From AG-12 sp027339635 (GTDB taxonomy: Bacteria > Chloroflexota > Dormibacteria > Aeolococcales > Bog-877), in the NCBI GenBank assembly GCA_027339635.1, contig DAHWNZ010000006.1:15563-79562 (forward strand): DNA of 64,000 bases. Direction: 5' to 3'. The notes under the pieces are model-generated. The model had not been told where the DNA came from, did no database searches, and saw nothing but the letters and a program-made list of their open reading frames with translations. Of the stretch, positions 42,473-49,274 are shown piece by piece (the stretch's first letter is position 1; every line of letters starts with the position of its first letter). The position numbers and the translations under genes were made by a program.

Positions 42473-43540
42473 TCAGGTGAGGAGCGGGCGCCGCCGCAAC
42501 AACCACGCCTCCAGCTGGTGCAGGGCGGGGTCGGCCGGACCCCACAGTGGGGCCAAGAGCAGACCACTGTGGCTCACCTGCCGCCCACCCCACCTGGTTT
42601 TGAAGGTGGCGTAGCCGTGGGCGCTGTTGGCGGGATCAAAGTGGCGGGGCACTCCCCACATGTCATAGAAGGAACACCCCTGCTGTATGCCCCAGCGGAT
42701 CATCTCCCAGTGGAGGGCATAGCTGGCTCGGGCCTCGGGCGCCGTCAAGGAGGTGCCCCCGTAGAGGTAGATCAGGCGCGGGCCGCAGGAGATCGCCATG
42801 GCCGCGGCGAGGGGCTGCCCCCGGCGCGAAGCGACGAAGATGACCCCATCGAGATCGGTCAAAGCGGCCTCGTAGTAGCTCTGCGGGCGGGTGGTGAATC
42901 GCTGGCGTCGCACGGTGTCCAGGTGGAGGCGGTAAAAGCCCTCGACCGCGGACCTTGAACTGTCGGCGGTCACCGTCACCTCGGCCCGGCTCGCGATGCG
43001 GATGTTCCTGCGCGTCGACGGGGGAAGCGCCGCGAGCGTTGCCTGCTCATCCGCCGCCAGGTCAACGACCCAGGAGTTGCGATGCTGGACGTCGAAGCGG
43101 GCCGCCCTCAGCCCCAGCCGGGCCCGCAGGGAGTTCACGGTTAGCGAGCCGACTGGCCACTCGGGGTCGAGCCGGAGCGCCACGACCCCCCTTGACCGCA
43201 GGAACCCGGCCGCCGCTTTGAGCAGCGACTCGGCGGCCCACGGCTGGGCCAGTGAGCCCAGGACCGGTCCCCGCGGAGCATAAGCCCAGCCCAGCCCACC
43301 TGGCCCCAGCGGGCGGCGCAGAACCTGCAGAGCTCCCACACAGGCACCGGAGTGGGGATCGCGGGCGAGCCATCGGGTCACCGTCCAGCCGTAACGCGAG
43401 CGCAGGACGCCCCATCCCCACGACTGCATCAGCACCCCCCCGGAGGTCCTGACAAACTCGTCCCACGCCGGGCGCTCCGCCTCTCCCGCTACCGTGATCA
43501 AAGGGACTGTCGCGGGGTCCGGTCCGGGGGTTGCTGCCAC
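42473..43540 (-). CDS. FemAB/FemX-like aminoacyltransferase
   Basis: A 355-aa protein of the FemABX GNAT-type fold, which in Gram-positives adds amino acids to the peptidoglycan stem or bridge from aminoacyl-tRNA. Typical segments are GGVLMQSWGWGVLRSRYGW, GWAYAPRGPV, LPPSTRRNIRIASR and YGGTSLTAPEARASYALHWEMI. Similar proteins also modify other surface polymers. GTG 43540 is 6 nt after GATAAT, giving a leaderless start and settling it against a longer open frame that runs over nfeD. Confidence 0.85.
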   Translation of the reverse strand: MAATPGPDPATVPLITVAGEAERPAWDEFVRTSGGVLMQSWGWGVLRSRYGWTVTRWLARDPHSGACVGALQVLRRPLGPGGLGWAYAPRGPVLGSLAQPWAAESLLKAAAGFLRSRGVVALRLDPEWPVGSLTVNSLRARLGLRAARFDVQHRNSWVVDLAADEQATLAALPPSTRRNIRIASRAEVTVTADSSRSAVEGFYRLHLDTVRRQRFTTRPQSYYEAALTDLDGVIFVASRRGQPLAAAMAISCGPRLIYLYGGTSLTAPEARASYALHWEMIRWGIQQGCSFYDMWGVPRHFDPANSAHGYATFKTRWGGRQVSHSGLLLAPLWGPADPALHQLEAWLLRRRPLLT

Positions 43541-43546
43541 CGGGTG

Positions 43547-43552
43547 ATTATC
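43547..43552 (-). promoter_or_regulatory. -10 box of the FemX-like gene
   Basis: GATAAT on the minus strand, exactly 6 nt before the GTG at 43540. Divergent from the nfeD promoter 34 bp away. Confidence 0.6.
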
Positions 43553-43585
43553 CTCGGCCCGTTCTCGGCTCCTTCGATTTGGGCG

Positions 43586-43591
43586 TACACT
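43586..43591 (+). promoter_or_regulatory. -10 box of the nfeD-slipin operon
   Basis: TACACT in the CGTACACT context, 10 nt before the nfeD ATG. Predicted leader is only about 4 nt, nearly leaderless. Confidence 0.5.
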
Positions 43592-43601
43592 GAATGTTGC
43601 T

Positions 43602-44402
43602 ATGCGCCGTTTGGCGATTGCCGGTGCCGCGTCGGGAGCGCTCGCCGCCACCCTGGTACTCACGGGTCCAGTCCTGGCGAGCGGCCTCGGTGAGAAGGCA
43701 CACGCCGGCCCGGTGATCTCGCTTCCTCCTGCCATCGCTTTCCTGGCGGACCCGACGGTCGCCTTCGGGCTGCTTCTGCTGGCGATGCTGGGCATTGGGG
43801 TGGAGGCGATGCACCCCGGCGGCACGGTGCCGGGGGCTATCGGAGTCGCGGCCGGCCTGCTGGCCGCGCTCGCCCTCTTGGGGTTGTCCCTGAATCCGCT
43901 CGGTTTGCTTTTGATAGCAGTCGCGGCAGGACTGTTCGCGGCGGATCTCATTTCGCCCTCCCACGGGGCCCTGAGTGTGGCTGCGATGGGGGCAGCGGTC
44001 GCCGGGGGCGTACTGATGTTCCCTGGCGCAGCCGTGAACCCCATAGCCCTGATCGGGGCACCGGTCTCCCTGGGGCTGGTTTGGGTCTTTCTGAGCAGAC
44101 GGGCACTGAGGGTGCGCCATCGCCCCTATCCCCGCCAGCCCCAGGAGCTGCTTGGGGATGTGGGAACGGTGCGGGAGTTGCACCGCGGATTGGCCATGGC
44201 GCTGGTGGATGGAGAGCTGTGGCACGTGGAGGCTCGCGATAAGGCTCCTCTGGAACTGGGCAGCGAGGTGGAGGTGCTGGCTCAGGACGGTCTGACCCTG
44301 ATAGTGAGGGTGGTGGGGCTGCCTGCTCCAGCCGGCGGCGATATGACTGACCAGGTTCAGCCGGGAATTGCGGCGGGAGCCAAAGGAGGGCTCGGAGAAT
44401 GA
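43602..44402 (+). CDS. NfeD-family membrane protein (short form)
   Basis: A 266-aa protein with an N-terminal signal or anchor, three to four transmembrane segments (about residues 52-165) including the typical MLGIGVEAMHPGGTVPGAIG, and a C-terminal OB-fold domain (GDVGTVRELHRGLAMALVDGELW...). It lacks the ClpP-like serine protease domain of long NfeD proteins. Short NfeD forms pair with SPFH/stomatin proteins, exactly as here (ATGA overlap with the slipin). Confidence 0.9.
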   Translation: MRRLAIAGAASGALAATLVLTGPVLASGLGEKAHAGPVISLPPAIAFLADPTVAFGLLLLAMLGIGVEAMHPGGTVPGAIGVAAGLLAALALLGLSLNPLGLLLIAVAAGLFAADLISPSHGALSVAAMGAAVAGGVLMFPGAAVNPIALIGAPVSLGLVWVFLSRRALRVRHRPYPRQPQELLGDVGTVRELHRGLAMALVDGELWHVEARDKAPLELGSEVEVLAQDGLTLIVRVVGLPAPAGGDMTDQVQPGIAAGAKGGLGE

Positions 44403-45268
44403 GCGGAGCGGTGGTCGCGATCGTGGTGGTGCTGGCGGTGGTTGCCTTCTTGGTCCTGATGGCGTTCGCCACGGGGTTCCGGGTGATCAACGAGTACGAG
44501 CGCGGGGTGGTCCTGAGGCTGGGAAGACTCATTGACGTCAAGGGCCCGGGTCCGCGACTCATCATTCCCTTCGGGATCGACCGGATGGTCAAGGTGGATC
44601 TGCGGGTGATGGTTCATGAGGTGCCGCCGCAGGACGTGATCACCAGTGACAACGTGACCGTGCGGGTGACGGCGGTCGTCTTCTTCCGGGTGGTGGACGC
44701 TCGCGATTCTTACGTCAAGGTGCGCGACTACATGAGCACCATCTCGAAGACGGCACAGACGACCCTGAGGTCCACGTTGGGGCAGTCGACCCTGGACGAG
44801 CTGCTGAGTCGGCGAGACAAGATCAACGCCGAACTGCAGGCGGTGATCGATGAGCAGACCGAGCCGTGGGGGGTGAAGGTGACCGCGGTGGAGGTGAAGG
44901 ACGTTGACCTGCCCCAGTCAATGCAGCGGGCCATGGCGCTGCAGGCGGAGGCGGAACGGGAGAAGAGGGCCAAGATCATCCGCGCCCAGGGCGAGTTTCA
45001 GGCCTCCCAGACCCTCGCCGACGCTGCCCAGGTGATAGGGACCCAGCCGGCGACCCTGCAGCTCCGCTATCTGCAGACGCTGTCGGAGATTGGCGCCGAT
45101 CAGAACACGGTTGTGGTCTTCCCGGTGCCGTTGGACATGTTCGAGCCCTTCTTTGATCTCAAGAAGGGCCGTGCGGCCAAGAACGGCCATCGCCCGGCGC
45201 AAGCTTCCGAGGTGGTTGGGGACGGGATCGAGTCCGCGACCAGCGTCGGCTCGGAGCCCACTTCCTGA
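44399..45268 (+). CDS. SPFH-family slipin (stomatin-like)
   Basis: A 289-aa membrane-scaffold protein. One N-terminal transmembrane helix (AIVVVLAVVAFLVLMAF) is followed by the SPFH domain with RVINEYERGVVLRLGR, PGPRLIIPFGIDR, QDVITSDNVTVRV and VTAVEVKDVDLPQSMQRAM. A predicted coiled coil follows (MALQAEAEREKRAKII). It forms a membrane complex with NfeD. The C-terminal ~30 residues are disordered. The stop overlaps a possible CTG start of the next gene. Confidence 0.93.
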   Translation: MSGAVVAIVVVLAVVAFLVLMAFATGFRVINEYERGVVLRLGRLIDVKGPGPRLIIPFGIDRMVKVDLRVMVHEVPPQDVITSDNVTVRVTAVVFFRVVDARDSYVKVRDYMSTISKTAQTTLRSTLGQSTLDELLSRRDKINAELQAVIDEQTEPWGVKVTAVEVKDVDLPQSMQRAMALQAEAEREKRAKIIRAQGEFQASQTLADAAQVIGTQPATLQLRYLQTLSEIGADQNTVVVFPVPLDMFEPFFDLKKGRAAKNGHRPAQASEVVGDGIESATSVGSEPTS

Positions 45269-46011
45269 CACCGGGCGGGGCCCAGGGCTGGGGGAATTCC
45301 GTCACGGCTGGGTTTGGGACCCTGCTTCTGCTTGGTTCCGGGGAGTTCGAGCCCTGGGTCGGCCAGACCGAAGTAGACCTGGTGCGGCTGGCCCGGGGCG
45401 ACAAGCGCGTCTTGGTTCTGGCGACAGCCAGCGCCCCCGAGGGAGAGGCCGTGTTCCGGCGCTGGAACGAGATGGGAGTAGCCCATTACCGCAGTCTCGG
45501 CCTGACCGCCGAGGCCCTCCCGGTCCGCACCAGGGAGGATGCCCAGGAGGAGAGGTGGGCTGACGCGGTCCGCCGGTCCAGCATGGTCTTCTTCTCAGGA
45601 GGCAGCCCGGGCCACCTCAAGCGAGTCCTGGAGGGAACGGTGCTGCTGGACGCGATAGCCGATCTGGTCGAGCGCGGCGGAGTCTACGGTGGCTGCAGCG
45701 CTGGGGCGATGGTGGCGGGCGAGGGGCTGGTTGGCGGCAGGGGACCCGCCTCGGGCGCTTTCGGGCAGGGTTTGGGGCTGGTGCCAAGCCACGTGTTCGG
45801 GGTCCATTGGGACAGTCCCATCATGCGCCCCTGGCGGGGCCTGATGGCGCGCCAGGTGCCGGAATCCCTTCATTTCGTGGGAATTCCCGAGAGAACAGCG
45901 ATAGTGCGGCGGGGCTCCGGATGGGTCACCGTGGGCCGGGGGGCGGTCGACCATCGCTTCCGGGGCCTGCGGGAGTCCGTGCGCCCCCCCGGAGAGCTCC
46001 TGCTGCTGTAA
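45265..46011 (+). CDS. S51/cyanophycinase-like serine peptidase; start codon unresolved
   Basis: Class I amidotransferase-like fold. The first strand (LLLLGSGEFEPW), FFSGGSPGHLKR and the nucleophile elbow YGGCSAGAM match the peptidase S51/cyanophycinase group, which cleaves Asp dipeptides or cyanophycin. The required N-terminal strand has no ATG, GTG or TTG before it; the first canonical start (GTG 45382) is too late. I place the start tentatively at CTG 45265, which overlaps the slipin stop (CTGA). CTG 45322 is another candidate. If real, this is near-cognate initiation. Confidence 0.7.
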   Translation: MTPGGAQGWGNSVTAGFGTLLLLGSGEFEPWVGQTEVDLVRLARGDKRVLVLATASAPEGEAVFRRWNEMGVAHYRSLGLTAEALPVRTREDAQEERWADAVRRSSMVFFSGGSPGHLKRVLEGTVLLDAIADLVERGGVYGGCSAGAMVAGEGLVGGRGPASGAFGQGLGLVPSHVFGVHWDSPIMRPWRGLMARQVPESLHFVGIPERTAIVRRGSGWVTVGRGAVDHRFRGLRESVRPPGELLLL

Positions 46012-46020
46012 CCCGCTCGG

Positions 46021-46036
46021 TGTTTCACGTGAAACA
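46021..46036. promoter_or_regulatory. parS: parS site (perfect palindrome)
   Basis: TGTTTCACGTGAAACA is a perfect 16-bp palindrome and matches the bacterial parS consensus. ParB binds and spreads from it for chromosome segregation. It lies just upstream of parA. With transcription predicted to start at 46061, it spans about -40 to -25 and so overlaps the -35 region of the parAB promoter. It lies about 8 kb from the probable oriC. No second copy was found in this window. Confidence 0.92.
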
Positions 46037-46048
46037 CTGGGCTGCACC

Positions 46049-46054
46049 TATACT
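46049..46054 (+). promoter_or_regulatory. -10 box of parAB
   Basis: TATACT, exactly 6 nt before the parA ATG, giving a leaderless start. Its -35 region is occupied by parS. Confidence 0.7.
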
Positions 46055-46060
46055 TCAGAG

Positions 46061-46843
46061 ATGCCTCGGCCCCACGTAATTACCGTTTGCAATCAGAAAG
46101 GGGGGGTCGGCAAGACCACAACCGCAATCAACCTCGGAGCCGCTCTTTGTGAGAAGGGACTCAGGGTTCTATTGGTCGACTGCGACCCCCAGGCCAACGC
46201 CACCTCAGGGCTGAGCGTCGACTTCAAGCGGCTGGATGCCTCCATATACGACGTCGTTGTGTTGGGTCGACCCCTGCTCGAGGTCGCCATCCCGATCAAA
46301 CACGTGCCCCGGCTCACCCTGGTCCCCGCAACGGTCGGGCTGGCGGGTGCCGAACTTGAACTGGCCGACCTTCCCCTGCGGGAGTCCCGGCTCAGGCTGG
46401 CCCTGGATGGGCTCAACGACTTCGACTACGTTCTGCTGGACACCCCACCGTCCCTGGGCCTTCTCACAATCAACTGCCTGGTGGCGGCGGACGCGATGCT
46501 GATCCCGCTCCAGTGCGAGTACTACGCACTCGAGGGGCTCACGCTCCTCACCCACACGCAGTCGCTCGTCCGGCAGTCTCTCAACCCCGGCCTCCGTCTG
46601 GCCGGCATAGTCCTCACACTCTTCGATCCCCGAACCGTACTCAGTTCCCAGGTCGTGGCCGAGGTTCGCAAGCAGTTCGGAACCCAGGCATTCGAAACGG
46701 TGATACCGCGGTCTGTGCGCCTCAGCGAGGCGCCGAGCCACGGCCTGCCAATCACCCAGTACGATCCGACCGGGCGTGGCGCCATCGCGTATCGCGCTCT
46801 CGCCGAGGAGCTGGTGCTGCGCAACTCCAAGGTGGCGGCATGA
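46061..46843 (+). CDS. parA: Chromosome-partitioning ATPase ParA (Soj)
   Basis: A 260-aa deviant-Walker P-loop ATPase. The motif CNQKGGVGKTTTAIN has the signature lysine, with VDCDPQANATSG and LLDTPPSLGLL. It positions ParB-parS complexes on the nucleoid. There is no N-terminal DNA-binding extension, so it is the chromosomal short form. It starts with ATG from a leaderless promoter and overlaps parB (ATGA). Confidence 0.95.
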   Translation: MPRPHVITVCNQKGGVGKTTTAINLGAALCEKGLRVLLVDCDPQANATSGLSVDFKRLDASIYDVVVLGRPLLEVAIPIKHVPRLTLVPATVGLAGAELELADLPLRESRLRLALDGLNDFDYVLLDTPPSLGLLTINCLVAADAMLIPLQCEYYALEGLTLLTHTQSLVRQSLNPGLRLAGIVLTLFDPRTVLSSQVVAEVRKQFGTQAFETVIPRSVRLSEAPSHGLPITQYDPTGRGAIAYRALAEELVLRNSKVAA

Positions 46844-47712
46844 CCAAGCACAGAGGACTGGGGCGAGGGCTGGACCAGCTGATCCCCCCAGGGGCCCCCA
46901 CTCTAAGTTCGGTGATGAGTGGGCCACCGGTTCACGAGGTCCCGGTGGAATCCGTCAAGCCTAACCCGCTGCAACCCCGCTCCGAATTCGACGAGGAATC
47001 GCTGGAGACGCTTTCCAAGTCCATCGCCGAGTACGGGGTCCTGCAGCCACTCGTGGTGGAGAGGGATGGCGATGATTACCGTCTGGTGGCCGGGGAGCGC
47101 CGTCTTCGCGCCTCGAAGCTGGCCGGGCTGGCCAAGGTCCCGGTCGTCATCCGAACAGCCGGCCCGGACAGGGCGAGGTTGGAGATGGCGTTGGTGGAGA
47201 ACATCCAGCGCCGCGACATCTCACCACTCGACGAGGCACGTGCCTTCACCAGGTTGTGCGACGAATTCGGGCTCACCCAGGAGGCGGTCGCCCAGCAGCT
47301 CGGGCGCAGCCGCTCTTCGGTAACGAACACGATGCGCCTTCTGCAGGCCACTCCGGCGGTTCAGGACGCGCTGGCCGCAGAGAGGATCTCCGCAGCCCAC
47401 GCAAGGGCTCTTCTGGGGGTCCCCGACCCCCATCTTCAGACCAAAACTCTGGCGCATGTTATCGCGCGCCGGCTTTCAGTCCGCGACACCGAGCGCCTGG
47501 TTCAGAGGCTTGCGGCATCCGACCTTCCGCGAAGCCGCGCGGCGGTCGCGCCGCGGCCGGAGATAGTCGCCTTGGAGGCAGCCCTGGCCCGCCGGCTCAG
47601 CACCCGGGTGAAGATCCAACCCCGAGCCAGAGGAAGAGGCAAGATAGTCATCGACTACTTCTCGGAAGATGAGCTTGGGGGACTCTGCGAGGCGCTTGGG
47701 ATAGATCTCTGA
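46840..47712 (+). CDS. parB: Chromosome-partitioning protein ParB (Spo0J)
   Basis: A 290-aa CTPase/DNA-binding clamp. The start MTKHRGLGRGLDQLIP is typical. The ParB-N CTP-binding region includes PLQPRSEFDEESLETLSKSI and VAGERRLRASKLAGL, followed by the ENIQRRDISPLDEARAF motif, a helix-turn-helix (SQ-type: LTQEAVAQQLGRSRSSVTN) that reads parS, and a C-terminal dimerisation domain. Its parS is 800 bp upstream. Confidence 0.95.
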   Translation: MTKHRGLGRGLDQLIPPGAPTLSSVMSGPPVHEVPVESVKPNPLQPRSEFDEESLETLSKSIAEYGVLQPLVVERDGDDYRLVAGERRLRASKLAGLAKVPVVIRTAGPDRARLEMALVENIQRRDISPLDEARAFTRLCDEFGLTQEAVAQQLGRSRSSVTNTMRLLQATPAVQDALAAERISAAHARALLGVPDPHLQTKTLAHVIARRLSVRDTERLVQRLAASDLPRSRAAVAPRPEIVALEAALARRLSTRVKIQPRARGRGKIVIDYFSEDELGGLCEALGIDL

Positions 47713-47730
47713 GGCCGTCGCCTCCCCGAG

Positions 47731-47751
47731 ACCACGTGAATGTCGCGTGGT
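47731..47751 (+). terminator. Hairpin after parB
   Basis: ACCACG and CGTGGT (6-bp stem, 9-nt loop) followed by TTCC, 19 nt after the parB stop. Candidate terminator, weak. Confidence 0.4.
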
Positions 47752-47784
47752 TTCCTCGTCTTGCGCCCCGATAGCGCGGCGGGT

Positions 47785-47807
47785 GAGCGCGCTGGTGCAG
47801 CGCGCTC
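47785..47807. repeat. GC-rich inverted repeat
   Basis: GAGCGCGC and GCGCGCTC form a perfect 8-bp stem with a 7-nt loop. Very stable; it could be a second terminator element or part of a structured RNA. Confidence 0.5.
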
Positions 47808-48035
47808 CAAGGGGACGGCCGCTCGCGCCTTCCTGGCCCGGTCCGCCCGCCCGTCCATCCCGTGCACCCATCGGCCGAAGGGTGTCGGGTCGCCCAGCAC
47901 CGGTTGGTCGACCACCTCGCCGTGAGCGAAGTCTCACGGGAGGCGGGGGACGGTAGGGCCCCATCCTGGCGTGGTACCACTTTGGGATGCAAGCGTGCGC
48001 CACCCTCATCCCGGGACCGCGACAGCCTCTCTTCG

Positions 48036-48041
48036 TATACT
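48036..48041 (+). promoter_or_regulatory. -10 box of lepB
   Basis: TATACT in the context CGTATACT, exactly 6 nt before the GTG at 48048. Decides the lepB start against a longer open frame. Confidence 0.7.
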
Positions 48042-48047
48042 GCCGCA

Positions 48048-48827
48048 GTGTCCTCAGACCCCGGAACCGCGCCCGTCGCGACCCGGCCGGAGACACCCGA
48101 GACTGCGCCGGATTCGGGTGGCCGCAAGTCTCTGGCCCGCGACCTCCTGGAGGTCGTAGCCCTCGCGGCCATCATCTATCTGGTGATCGCCTTCGCCATC
48201 CAGCCGGTCCACGTCGAGGGCACCAGCATGTACCCGGGGCTGCACAACAACGACCTCCTCATCACCGAGAAGGTGTCCCTCTACTTCTCCGGACCTTCGC
48301 GCGGACAGATCGTGATCATCAATCCCCCGATCGCCTCGCCCAACGATTTCATCAAGCGCGTGATCGGCCTTCCCGGAGAGTGGGTGCGCATCGCCCCCGG
48401 GCCGAATGGCATCGGCCATGTGTTCATCTCCAACACCAAGCCGACCTCCGCCACCGGTGGGCAGGAACTCGACGAGCCGTACGTTAACGGCCCCTGGACC
48501 CAGCAGGTGCTGTGCTGCACCAATGCCGGGACCGCCTCTCCGGCTTTGCCGGCCACCGGACGGTGGGCCCACATCCCCAAGGACGCCTACTTTGTGTTGG
48601 GGGACAACCGCAACGTGTCGGAGGACTCCAGGACCTTCGGCTGGGAGTACCGCACCGGCGTCCAAGCCATCGCCATCTTCAGGTTCTGGCCGCTCACCAG
48701 AGTGGGTCCGATTCCGGTCCAGATGCCGACTCTGGCCGCTGTCGGCGGCGCCGGGCTCGTGATCCCCGTGCGCCGCCGACTTCGGATCAGGGGTAGATCC
48801 AGGCGCTCCCGGCGCGCTCCCAGCTGA
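48048..48827 (+). CDS. lepB: Signal peptidase I
   Basis: A 259-aa membrane-bound peptidase that removes Sec/Tat signal peptides. An N-terminal disordered segment is followed by one transmembrane helix (VVALAAIIYLVIAFAIQPV). The catalytic Ser is in GTSMYPGL, the Lys general base in DFIKRVIGLPGE, and box E is GDNRNVSEDSR. The C terminus is unusually Arg-rich (RRRLRIRGRSRRSRR). The longer frame upstream to 47862 is rejected because GTG 48048 is 6 nt after TATACT. The end overlaps convergent ndk by 41 bp. Confidence 0.93.
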   Translation: MSSDPGTAPVATRPETPETAPDSGGRKSLARDLLEVVALAAIIYLVIAFAIQPVHVEGTSMYPGLHNNDLLITEKVSLYFSGPSRGQIVIINPPIASPNDFIKRVIGLPGEWVRIAPGPNGIGHVFISNTKPTSATGGQELDEPYVNGPWTQQVLCCTNAGTASPALPATGRWAHIPKDAYFVLGDNRNVSEDSRTFGWEYRTGVQAIAIFRFWPLTRVGPIPVQMPTLAAVGGAGLVIPVRRRLRIRGRSRRSRRAPS

Positions 48828-49236
48828 CCAGCTCTGCCGGCGAGAAGAACAGATCTATCTCCTCCTCTGCCCGGGACGGGCTGTCGGATCCGTGGATGAT
48901 GTTCTGCCCGATGTCTATTCCGTAGTCCCCGCGGATCGTCCCCGGCTGGGCGCTGGCGGGGTTGGTCGGCCCCATCATCAGGCGTACCAGGCCCACGGCA
49001 TTCGGGCCCTCCCAGGCCATGGCGACGACCGGGGACGACGTGATGAACTCGATCACAGCCTCAAAAAAGGGCCGCTCCCGATGTTCCGCGTAATGGCGCT
49101 CCGCCAAGACCCGATCCACCGACAGCAACTTGAGGCCAACCAGGTGTAGCCCGCGGCGCTCGAACCGGGCCAGGACCTCCCCCACCAGCCCACGCTGGAC
49201 CCCATCGGGCTTAACCAGCACCAGAGTTCTCTCCAA
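48787..49236 (-). CDS. ndk: Nucleoside diphosphate kinase
   Basis: A 149-aa enzyme that transfers the gamma-phosphate among NTPs. It starts MERTLVLVKPDGVQRG and has the active-site His in NIIHGSDS, with RGDYGIDIGQN just before. The TTG start has AGGAGG 8 nt upstream. It lies 38 nt after the M16 peptidase and is the last gene of the rpmH-to-ndk minus-strand series. The 3' end overlaps convergent lepB by 41 bp. Confidence 0.95.
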   Translation of the reverse strand: MERTLVLVKPDGVQRGLVGEVLARFERRGLHLVGLKLLSVDRVLAERHYAEHRERPFFEAVIEFITSSPVVAMAWEGPNAVGLVRLMMGPTNPASAQPGTIRGDYGIDIGQNIIHGSDSPSRAEEEIDLFFSPAELVSWERAGSAWIYP

Positions 49237-49274
49237 CTTTGTCTCCTCCTGTCCTACGAATTCGCTGAAGCGGC

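Larger units (their letters stand above)
47713..48047. other. Intergenic region with two hairpins
   Basis: A 335-nt gap between parB and lepB without a convincing gene. It holds two perfect inverted repeats (listed separately) and the lepB promoter at the right end. I checked for rnpB, SRP RNA and 6S-type landmarks and saw none, but a structured RNA specific to this lineage cannot be excluded. Confidence 0.4.

Noticed and set aside
43541..44044. N-terminal extension of the FemX-like gene
   Set aside because: It lies antisense to nfeD, and GATAAT 6 nt before GTG 43540 supports the shorter protein.
47713..48047. RNase P RNA, SRP RNA or 6S RNA in the parB-lepB gap
   Set aside because: The conserved core sequences of these RNAs are not visible; only generic hairpins were found.
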